A DNA stretch of 58,710 nt. Origin: JAYYZW01 sp036339995 (GTDB taxonomy: Bacteria > Pseudomonadota > Gammaproteobacteria > Ga0077536). The notes below the pieces were generated by a model that did no database searches, was not told where the DNA came from, and saw nothing but the letters and a program-made list of their open reading frames with translations. The position numbers and the translations under genes were made by a program. The stretch lies in assembly GCA_036339995.1 (NCBI GenBank), contig JAYYZW010000139.1:1-58710 (forward strand), given 5' to 3'. Below, one piece after another: positions 1-6,565 of this stretch (position 1 is the stretch's first letter; the number at the start of each line of letters is the position of its first letter).

Positions 1-105
1 TCTATGCCGCGCGCGCGTAGGAGTTCGAGTGTCGCACGCGATTTGGAACACAGCGGATTATGGTAGATAGTGACATTCATAGGGCGTGTTCTCTGTTCAG
101 GAATC

Positions 106-269
106 TAGTGTGCTGTCTCGCAATAAACGTTCATAATTCGCTGGTCCTCGTGGCAGCGCTACTGCGTCGCTCGTCGTTGCCGTATTCCCGATACGACGCC
201 TCCTCGCGCTTTGTATCGCACCACGAGTCCTGCGCGACTTATTGAAGTTTATAACGGGACAGCACACTA
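106..269. repeat. MITE-like inverted-repeat element, family A, copy 1
   Basis: A 164-bp imperfect palindrome. The left end TAGTGTGCTGTC is matched by the inverse complement at the right end (GACAGCACACTA), and the similarity continues inwards with mismatches. It begins and ends in TA. A second member of the family with the same ends lies at 41329-41488. I see no transposase inside. The form fits a non-autonomous element that targets TA (inference). Its right-hand TA is also the first TA of the next element, so the two insertions abut. Short open frames across it are by-products of the palindrome. Confidence 0.75.
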
Positions 270-539
270 GAACCTATCTCAAAATTATTCACGTACGCGC
301 CGGCAGAGATTTTCGCAGAGTATCACGGCGCGAGGCGCGTGGTTTAGCGTCGCTAAATGAGCGACGAACAACGCCGAAATGCACGAAAATAGCGGCCGAC
401 CCTTCGGGTTGCGCCCTGAAAACGGCGCTGACTACGTTGCAGCGCTTGGAAATAGATGAACTCAGCTCTGCGCACTACGCCTTGTCATCACCGTTTTCAG
501 GATGCAACGCGTACGCGAATAATTTTGAGATAGGTTCTA
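268..539. repeat. MITE-like inverted-repeat element, family B, copy 1 (272 bp)
   Basis: The ends are perfect 23-nt inverted repeats starting TAGAACCTATCTCAAAATTA. With one mismatch the match extends to about 32 nt. A second copy of exactly the same length (272 bp) and orientation lies at 58247-58518. It shares the outer repeat and internal blocks such as CTAAATGAGCGACGA and CCCTTCGGGTTG, while other internal stretches have diverged. Both copies start and end with TA. The open frame running through this copy has no plausible protein signature. No transposase is visible. Confidence 0.8.
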
Positions 540-638
540 ATAACGAATGCGGGATAAGCGCGAGATGGGGCGCGTTAATTCTAACAGGGAGGCGAAGACC
601 ACGGCCCTGCTTTTGTTGACGTATGATCCTCGATCGAA

Positions 639-2000
639 ATGCAGCGTGCGCGTCACGCCTGGCAGATGAACCGGTACAGCGCTATGGTCCCTGAAGAATC
701 GACCGTAAAAGGCTTGAGTTTGATAGATCACGTCCTGCGCTGGTGGGCATTTCTAAAATATCTTAAGCACCGTTTCGAAGCGAATCATTGCAACCGGGCG
801 GCCGCCTCGCTGGCGTTTACTTCTTTACTCGCCCTGGTACCGCTGTTTACCGTGGTATTCGTCACCCTGTCCGCCTTTCCGGCGTTTCAGGACTGGCGGG
901 CGGGGATCGAGGGCTTCGTATTCAAGAATTTCGTTCCTGCGCTCGGCGATCAAGTCCAGTCGTATCTGCTGCAGTTTGCCGACAAGGCCAAGGGCCTGCA
1001 GGCCGTCGGAATCATCGTCCTGCTAATCACGGTTCTCGCGATGATGTCGACCATCGAATCGACCTTCAACGTGATCTGGGGCATCCAGAGAAAGCGTCCA
1101 TTGATCGTTCGCTTTCTCGTCTATTGGTCGGTATTGACGCTGGGGCCGGTTTTGATCGGTGCCGGTATGGTTGCGACTTCTTACGTTATCTCATTACCGC
1201 TATTGTCCGAGGCCGGCGTTTCCGGGGACATCAAGACGCGCCTCATTGCAGCATTTCCCGTACTTGCCACGACGATTGCGTTCAGCATGTTTTTCAAACT
1301 CATTCCCTACCGACCAGTGCCGCTGAAGCATGCCCTGATCGGGGGTGTCGTCGCGAGCGTTCTGTTCGAATTCGCCAAGCGGGTGTTCGCCCTATTCGTG
1401 ATTCATTTCCCGTCTCAACAGGCGATCTACGGTGCTTTCGCCACCGTCCCCATATTCCTCATTTGGATTTACCTATCCTGGATCATCGTCCTCTTGGGCG
1501 CTGAGATCACGCAATGTTTGACCACGTTCAGCGCCGCGCGGCCGCGGCGCCACGGCGCACTGGCGAGCAGAGGTCCCTTGTACTGTGCCTATCGAATAGT
1601 CATGCGGCTTTACGAAGCGCAACTCGACGGACGTGGAAGGTCCGAAAAGGACTTGTTGCGCCAGGAGTCCGATCTCGGTTACGACGCAATCAATATGTCA
1701 TTGGAAACATTGGACCGTGCTGCCTGGATCAGCCGCAACGACGCTTTTCTGTGGGTGCTGATGAGGGATCTTCATCGGGTTACCCTCCTCGACCTGCTGC
1801 GGCTTGTTCCGAGTTTCGCACCGCTTGAGAACGTGCGCTCGATGGCCAGCGACGAGGCTGACGATCAGTTGCAGGCGAAACTGCTCGAACTCGAAGATTG
1901 GTCGAAGGCTTCGTTGACCGTTCCACTGGCGGATATGTTGTCTTCGCCGGGGAAGATGCCCGGGTCCACGGTGGATTCTCCGCAAGTAAAGGCTTTCTAG
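639..2000 (+). CDS. YihY/BrkB (RNase BN-like) family inner-membrane protein
   Basis: A 453-residue protein with about six hydrophobic segments between roughly residues 45 and 290. It has the family's early AAASLAFTSLLALVPLF segment and a later AIYGAFATVPIFLIWIYLSW segment. The family was once called ribonuclease BN; its members are integral inner-membrane proteins of uncertain function, and no nuclease motif is visible here. The soluble C-terminal part (about residues 300-453) is longer than in minimal members and is probably cytoplasmic. The start is uncertain: ATG codons at 639, 666 and 684 are all in frame and none has a strong ribosome-binding site. The TAG stop is the first three bases of the inverted-repeat element at 1998-2340. 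Confidence 0.85.
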   Translation: MQRARHAWQMNRYSAMVPEESTVKGLSLIDHVLRWWAFLKYLKHRFEANHCNRAAASLAFTSLLALVPLFTVVFVTLSAFPAFQDWRAGIEGFVFKNFVPALGDQVQSYLLQFADKAKGLQAVGIIVLLITVLAMMSTIESTFNVIWGIQRKRPLIVRFLVYWSVLTLGPVLIGAGMVATSYVISLPLLSEAGVSGDIKTRLIAAFPVLATTIAFSMFFKLIPYRPVPLKHALIGGVVASVLFEFAKRVFALFVIHFPSQQAIYGAFATVPIFLIWIYLSWIIVLLGAEITQCLTTFSAARPRRHGALASRGPLYCAYRIVMRLYEAQLDGRGRSEKDLLRQESDLGYDAINMSLETLDRAAWISRNDAFLWVLMRDLHRVTLLDLLRLVPSFAPLENVRSMASDEADDQLQAKLLELEDWSKASLTVPLADMLSSPGKMPGSTVDSPQVKAF

Positions 2001-2340
2001 CCCACCTATTGCGTGCAGGCGACCGCGGCGCTGAGACGAAATTGTTGAGTAAACAGGATTAATCAGACCATTCGATGATGTTTGAGCCAGTCGCAATTTG
2101 TACCACCGCTTGCGGCCTACGACGGCCTCGGCTGGCCCATGCGCGCCTGGATTCAGGTCAGGCTTTTGCCATAGCTGCAGCTCGAAGGCGAGGTCCAGAG
2201 CGGTTTGTTCCTTACGCAATCCCTGCTCCGCTCGAAGCCCAGCCGGGCCATTCATGGCCCGGCGTTCGCGGCGACGACGCTCACCCGGACCTACCTGTCC
2301 TTAGCCGGCATCCACCGTCCTTCGTGCAATAGGTGGGCTA
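1998..2340. repeat. MITE-like inverted-repeat element, family D
   Basis: A 343-bp segment bounded by the perfect 15-nt inverted repeat TAGCCCACCTATTGC, with partial similarity a few bases further in. Inside is a 22-bp palindrome (about 2242-2263). It begins at the stop codon of the upstream gene and ends four bases before the ATG of acylphosphatase, so it fills the whole gap between the two genes. No transposase frame is visible. It starts and ends with TA like the other elements in the window. Confidence 0.65.
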
Positions 2341-2344
2341 GCCG

Positions 2345-2626
2345 ATGTCGTCACCGCGCAAGGCTTGTAAAAAATTCTGGATCACTGGACGCGTGCAGGG
2401 CGTTTATTATCGGGCCTCTGCGCGCGAGGTCGCCCGTCGGTTGGGGCTTAACGGCTGGGTCAAAAATCTGCCGGACGGGCGTGTCGAAGCGCTCGCCTAC
2501 GGCGGAGTCGATGCCCTCGCGGAATTTGAACGCTGGCTTGCAACGGGAACCGCAAACGCCAAGGTTTCCGGCGTCGCCACCGAAACCAGTCAGGAGCTGC
2601 CGTTAGACGGATTTGAAATTCGCTAG
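2345..2626 (+). CDS. acyP: acylphosphatase
   Basis: A 93-residue protein of normal family length. It hydrolyses the carboxyl-phosphate bond of acylphosphates in the cytoplasm. The signature is clear: GRVQGVYYR (about residues 16-24) carries the phosphate-binding loop and catalytic arginine, and GWVKNLPDGRVE (about 37-48) carries the catalytic asparagine. The gene is enclosed by inverted-repeat elements: one ends four bases before the ATG, and another starts at 2624 and supplies the TAG stop. Its original promoter and ribosome-binding region have therefore probably been replaced by repeat DNA (inference). Confidence 0.93.
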   Translation: MSSPRKACKKFWITGRVQGVYYRASAREVARRLGLNGWVKNLPDGRVEALAYGGVDALAEFERWLATGTANAKVSGVATETSQELPLDGFEIR

Positions 2627-2855
2627 CAGCCTGTCGGACTTAGGGGTTCATAGCGAGGCGGTTGGGAGAGCGGTCTGAGAGGTGTCATGGTTTGAGGCAA
2701 CTACTGAGAATATTTAACGAAAAATTCGCCGGGAACGAATTTTCGCGACAGCCCCGCAGGGGTGAAGCGCAGGGATGCGCTAAACAAAACCATGGCGCAT
2801 CTGGACCGCTATCCCAACGCCCAAGTCAATCCTCCCTAAGTCCGACAGGCTGCTA
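2624..2855. repeat. MITE-like inverted-repeat element, family C
   Basis: A 232-bp element with perfect 22-nt terminal inverted repeats beginning TAGCAGCCTGTCGGACTTAG. Imperfect inverted similarity continues for tens of bases inside both ends. It starts on the stop codon of acyP and ends 18 bases before the GTG start of ampD. No coding potential is visible. Like the other elements it is bounded by TA. Confidence 0.75.
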
Positions 2856-2873
2856 ACGGTTATCCGTGATCGG

Positions 2874-3434
2874 GTGAGCCGGCACGCGCCTGACATCGAC
2901 GACGGCTGGATCGAGGCTGCGGCCCGGGTCGATTCGCCGAACTGCGACCCGCGGCCGCCCGCGGTCGTCGTCGATCTCATCGTCATCCATGCCATCAGCC
3001 TGCCGCCGGGCGAATTCGGCGGCCCCTACATCCATCAGCTCTTCACCAACCGGCTCGACACCGCGGCGCACGAATATTTTCAGGAGATCGACAAGGCGCC
3101 TGTGTCGGCCCATTTCCTGATCGATCGAGAGAGCACGCTGACCCAGTTCGTCGACATCCGGGATCGCGCCTGGCATGCGGGCCCGTCGTGCTGGGAGGGT
3201 CGCCACGCGTGTAATGATTTTTCGCTGGGCATCGAGCTCGAAGGCTGCGACGAGGCGGCGTTCACCGATGCACAGTATCATGCCCTCATCGATCTGATCG
3301 GAGTATTGATGGCGTACTTTCCCGGGATTACGCTCGAGCGCATCGTCGGGCATTGCCACATCGCGCCGGAGCGCAAGACCGATCCCGGGCCGCATTTCGA
3401 CTGGACGCGTCTGCGCCGCCGTTTGAACGCATGA
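2874..3434 (+). CDS. ampD: 1,6-anhydro-N-acetylmuramyl-L-alanine amidase AmpD
   Basis: A 186-residue N-acetylmuramoyl-L-alanine amidase_2 domain protein, the usual length of cytoplasmic AmpD. It removes the peptide from anhydro-muropeptides during cell-wall recycling. Candidate zinc ligands are the His in LIVIHAISLPPGEFGG and the His and Asp in GHCHIAPERKTDPGP; the recycling-enzyme glutamate lies in LGIELEG. The start is a GTG just outside the family C repeat. The stop overlaps the ATG of ampE (ATGA), so the two genes form an operon. In enterobacteria loss of AmpD induces AmpC beta-lactamase; no ampC or ampR is present here. Confidence 0.93.
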   Translation: MSRHAPDIDDGWIEAAARVDSPNCDPRPPAVVVDLIVIHAISLPPGEFGGPYIHQLFTNRLDTAAHEYFQEIDKAPVSAHFLIDRESTLTQFVDIRDRAWHAGPSCWEGRHACNDFSLGIELEGCDEAAFTDAQYHALIDLIGVLMAYFPGITLERIVGHCHIAPERKTDPGPHFDWTRLRRRLNA

Positions 3435-4312
3435 ACTTCCTGCTCATATTGATCGCAGCCATCGTCGAGTTCACCGTCGTGAGCTTCGAGGGTCTGCGCT
3501 CAAAACGCTGGAGCTGGGACTGGGCGATTTGGATCAACCAGGTAGCGGGTTCTTATGGCTGGTGGTCCGGGCTGTTGGGGGCGGTCATCACGATTGCCGT
3601 TCCCGTCGTGCTCGTATCGGTGCTGTTCGGCCTGCTCTACGCCACATCGGCGTTTCTCGGCCACCTCGCGGCCCTCTTCGTCCTGTTGCTGATGCTGGGG
3701 CCGGCAGATCTCAACCGGGAGATCGATCGCCACAAACGTAACATCGACCTTTCGCTCGGTGGGACATCGGGCGTTGCGGAGCCTGAATTCCTGGAACGCG
3801 GCGAGGCCCTGGATCTGGAAGGCGTCAGCGGCGACGAGACTTTTGACGACCACCGCGGCGAACTGGCCGCGCTTGCGCTCGCAGCGGATGCCGCGTGGTT
3901 CCAGCCGCTCTTCTGGTTTTTCGTGCTGGGGCCGGTGGGCGTCGTGCTGTACCGCTTGTGCGCCAACCTGCGCGGGTGCGTTGGTATCGAGCCCGGAGTC
4001 GCAAAGGTGATCGGAGAGTTACGCGAGGCCATGGAATGGGTGCCCGGCCGTCTCACGGTAGTCGCCATGGGCACTGTCGGAACCCTCGTGCCGGTGCTGG
4101 AAACCGCGCGTGACTTCGGCGTAATACGATGGTCGGTGACCGCCGATCTCATCGCTCGCGCGTCGCTTGCGGCCATCGACCACGGCCGGATTCAGGAAGT
4201 GATCACGTTAGACACGCGGGTCTACCGTATCAATCTCATGCATGCCCTCATCAAGCGAACGCTCAACGTTTGGCTGGTGAGCATTGCCGCGGGGGCATTG
4301 CTTTTTTCTTGA
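3431..4312 (+). CDS. ampE: AmpE-like inner-membrane regulatory protein
   Basis: A 293-residue protein. It begins with a hydrophobic segment (NFLLILIAAIVEF), has further membrane segments near residues 50-100, a central soluble part and a hydrophobic C-terminus. Its place directly after ampD with an ATGA overlap is the classical ampDE arrangement. AmpE/CobD-related proteins are poorly understood; a role in sensing for beta-lactamase induction has been proposed. I chose ATG 3431 over the upstream in-frame start at 3353, because the latter would run through the ampD coding end. Confidence 0.85.
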   Translation: MNFLLILIAAIVEFTVVSFEGLRSKRWSWDWAIWINQVAGSYGWWSGLLGAVITIAVPVVLVSVLFGLLYATSAFLGHLAALFVLLLMLGPADLNREIDRHKRNIDLSLGGTSGVAEPEFLERGEALDLEGVSGDETFDDHRGELAALALAADAAWFQPLFWFFVLGPVGVVLYRLCANLRGCVGIEPGVAKVIGELREAMEWVPGRLTVVAMGTVGTLVPVLETARDFGVIRWSVTADLIARASLAAIDHGRIQEVITLDTRVYRINLMHALIKRTLNVWLVSIAAGALLFS

Positions 4313-4320
4313 GCGCCTCA

Positions 4321-4344
4321 TTCACCCGCAAGCGGGCTCCTACG
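4321..4344. repeat. REP-like palindromic unit
   Basis: TTCACCCGCAAGCGGGCTCC followed by TACG is a short imperfect palindrome. It is nearly the inverse complement of the unit at 36040-36063 and related to that at 35988-36012. This is the general form of gammaproteobacterial REP sequences. It lies between the convergent ends of ampE and lpxH. Confidence 0.6.
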
Positions 4345-4402
4345 TCTGTCAAGTATTCCGTGCCGGCCATCCATGGCGTAACGCATTCACCTTTGTTTGT
4401 CC

Positions 4403-4430
4403 CGAGCCAGCACAAGCTTGTGCTGGCTCG
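4403..4430. terminator. perfect 28-bp palindrome between convergent genes
   Basis: A 14-bp arm reading CGAGCCAGCACAAG is followed immediately by its exact inverse complement. A second, smaller inverted repeat (GAGAAAG...CTTTCTC) follows at about 4436-4460. The position between ampE and lpxH, which end towards each other, suggests a bidirectional terminator or a REP-like structure. There is no clear T tract. Confidence 0.45.
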
Positions 4431-4472
4431 CGCCGGGAGAAAGTCATTAAGTGGCTTTCTCGTTACTCCGGC

Positions 4473-5204
4473 TCACCCAAGAAACTCGCTGACGCGCAGC
4501 GCCCGCGGTCCATCGCCATCGCAGAGCAATACGCTGTCCTGCTCGTACCAGTCGCCGAGCACGATGCGGCGGCACGCGCGGCCCTCGATGTCGAGTTGGT
4601 GAATCGCGGGGCGGTGGGTGTGGCCGTGGATGAGCAGGGTCACGCCGTGTGCCGCCATGACCTTCGTCACCGTTTCCTCGTCGACGTCCATGATGTCGTC
4701 CGGCTTGGCGCGCATCGATGCCTTGGTGCCCGACTGCGTTTTTAGGGCAATGCGCCGACGCAGGCTCAACGGCGTGCCGAGAAACGCAGAGCGGACGATG
4801 GGATTTCTCACGAACTTGCGGAATTTCTGGTATTTGATGTCTTTGGTGCAGAGCAGGTCGCCGTGGGTCAGGAGGGTGCGCTGGCCGCAGAGATCGATGA
4901 CCTCGTAGTCCGTCATGAGCCTCGCGCCCGTGGCGCGTTCGAAGCGGCGTCCGAACAGAAAATCACGATTGCCGTGGCCGACCGAAAGCTCGACACCGGC
5001 TTCGCTCACACGCTTTAGCGCTTCAATGACCTGCGGGTGAGGCGGCGTATCGTCGTCGTCGCCGAGCCAGACTTCGAAGAGATCGCCCAGGATATAAAGC
5101 GCCCGTGCGGTCGAGCACGCATGCTCTGCAAAGGCGAGGAACAGATCTCGTTGAGCCGGGCGCTCAGCGCTCAGGTGCAGGTCCGAGACGAACAGCGTCG
5201 CCAT
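4473..5204 (-). CDS. lpxH: UDP-2,3-diacylglucosamine diphosphatase LpxH
   Basis: A calcineurin-like metallophosphoesterase of about 243 residues that makes lipid X in lipid A synthesis at the inner membrane. Metal-binding motifs appear in order: FVSDLHLS (DxH), ILGDLFEVWLGDD (GDxxD), GHGNRDF (GNHD-type), THGD, and HGHTHRPA near the C-terminus. ATG 5204 is preferred over TTG 5219 because a GAGG sequence lies at good spacing before it. The start overlaps the 3' end of ppiB by about 41 nt, so the two genes are probably translated from one message, as in other proteobacteria with ppiB-lpxH. Confidence 0.93.
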   Translation of the reverse strand: MATLFVSDLHLSAERPAQRDLFLAFAEHACSTARALYILGDLFEVWLGDDDDTPPHPQVIEALKRVSEAGVELSVGHGNRDFLFGRRFERATGARLMTDYEVIDLCGQRTLLTHGDLLCTKDIKYQKFRKFVRNPIVRSAFLGTPLSLRRRIALKTQSGTKASMRAKPDDIMDVDEETVTKVMAAHGVTLLIHGHTHRPAIHQLDIEGRACRRIVLGDWYEQDSVLLCDGDGPRALRVSEFLG

Positions 5205-5727
5205 CGCTCGACCCCTCAAAAGCTCCGTCCGTGATCACCGTCGCGCTCATGATCTCGATCGGTTCCTTGGGAACGTCCCCGCTCCCGCCATGGGAGGCTG
5301 TTGCGACGCCCTTGATCTCATTGACCGTATCCATACCGTCGATGACCTTGCCGAATACGCAATAACCCCAACCCTGTTGCGTCTCGCCGGAGTGGTTTAG
5401 GAATTCGTTGTCACCGACGTTAATGAAGAACTGCGCGGAGGCGGAATGGGGATCGCCGGTGCGCGCCATGGCGACGGTGCCCATGTCGTTGCTCAGACCG
5501 TTGTTTGCCTCATTTTTGATAGGGTCGCGGGCAGCCTTTTGATTCATGTCGCGGTCCATGCCGCCACCCTGAATCATGAAGCCGTCGATGACGCGATGGA
5601 AGATGGTGCCGTCATAAAAGCCGTCCTCGACATAGGTAATGAAATTCTTCGCCGTGATCGGCGCGGCCTCCTCGTCAATTTCGAGCGTGACTTCGCCCAT
5701 CGATGTTTCGAGTTTTACAATGGTCAT
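5164..5727 (-). CDS. ppiB: peptidyl-prolyl cis-trans isomerase, cyclophilin B type
   Basis: A 187-residue cyclophilin that catalyses cis-trans isomerisation of X-Pro bonds in the cytoplasm. Typical motifs are present: FHRVIDGFMIQGG (catalytic Arg), MARTGDPHSASAQFFIN, and VFGKVIDGMD. It has no signal peptide, in line with the cytoplasmic form. The start is ATG 5727; the longer frame to 5823 has no support. The last 20 or so residues run beyond the usual end into the start of lpxH in another frame, an unusual tail that may be a consequence of the overlap. Confidence 0.92.
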   Translation of the reverse strand: MTIVKLETSMGEVTLEIDEEAAPITAKNFITYVEDGFYDGTIFHRVIDGFMIQGGGMDRDMNQKAARDPIKNEANNGLSNDMGTVAMARTGDPHSASAQFFINVGDNEFLNHSGETQQGWGYCVFGKVIDGMDTVNEIKGVATASHGGSGDVPKEPIEIMSATVITDGAFEGSSDGDAVRLGPAPER

Positions 5728-6035
5728 GGATCCCCTCGCTTGTTTGCTGTCTTGTTCGCTCGACCTTGTAGATGACGACGACCGCAATGCGGCATTGCGA
5801 CCGGCAAAGGCGACACGGTTCATCTGGAAACAGTCGATTCCGTAATTCGAAGCCCGCCGTCATGGTGCCGGTCCGATCGCGGGATCGCAAGCTGCGAACG
5901 GCGTTAATATCCTATCGTGCGCACCGTCGTAACGCTTTATTACATCGACAATTTCCACACCTACCGTGCGCCATTGACGCTTCCATGAGGCGTGCGTATC
6001 ATCGGCGTCCCGTCGGTAGGCAAGGCGCACAATGC
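5728..6035. other. intergenic region upstream of ppiB and of the tRNA cluster
   Basis: About 308 bases without a convincing gene. It must hold the promoter of ppiB (leftward) and probably that of the tRNA-Pro gene (rightward). I could not identify either with confidence. Short open frames on both strands show no recognisable protein. Confidence 0.4.
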
Positions 6036-6112
<77 letters not shown>

Positions 6113-6215
6113 TAAACGCGAAAAGTCTTAGGCGACAAGCTATAACTAAACGTAATGCCGCCGTTTGCAAGCTCGAACGAGTGGCTCAGAGCTTGTAACG
6201 TATAGCGCAGCGTGT

Positions 6216-6292
6216 GCGCCTGTAGCTCATTTGGATAGAGCATCGGCCTTCTAAGCCGGCGGTAGCAGGTTCGAATCCTGCCAGGCGCGCCA
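6216..6292 (+). tRNA. tRNA-Arg (TCT)
   Basis: A 77-nt cloverleaf. The acceptor GCGCCTG pairs with CAGGCGC, and the anticodon stem CGGCC...AGCCG encloses anticodon TCT (reads AGA). The T arm is GCAGGTTCGAATCCTGC and CCA is encoded. Confidence 0.95.
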
Positions 6293-6392
6293 ATTTTGGC
6301 AAGCGGAAAGCGAAGGGATCGGACCCCCGCTTCGATCGGCCACGAATCGAAGTGCGTTCGGGTGAACCCGGCTGTTTTCAGCTTGCGTCAAT

Positions 6393-6469
6393 GGTGGGCG
6401 TAGCTCAGTTGGTAGAGCACAGGATTGTGGCTCCTGAGGCCGCGGGTTCGATCCCCGTCGCTCACCCCA
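6393..6469 (+). tRNA. tRNA-His (GTG)
   Basis: A 77-nt gene that includes the extra 5' G (position -1) opposite discriminator C, as is normal for tRNA-His. The acceptor GTGGGCG pairs with CGCTCAC (one wobble), and the anticodon loop ATTGTGGCT has anticodon GTG. CCA is encoded. Confidence 0.94.
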
Positions 6470-6476
6470 TTTTTTC

Positions 6477-6552
<76 letters not shown>

Positions 6553-6565
6553 ATTAATTCAATAA

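Noticed and set aside
242..619. 125-residue plus-strand open frame near the left edge
   Set aside because: It lies almost wholly in the family B inverted-repeat element, has no recognisable motif, and is not kept intact in the second copy at 58247-58518.
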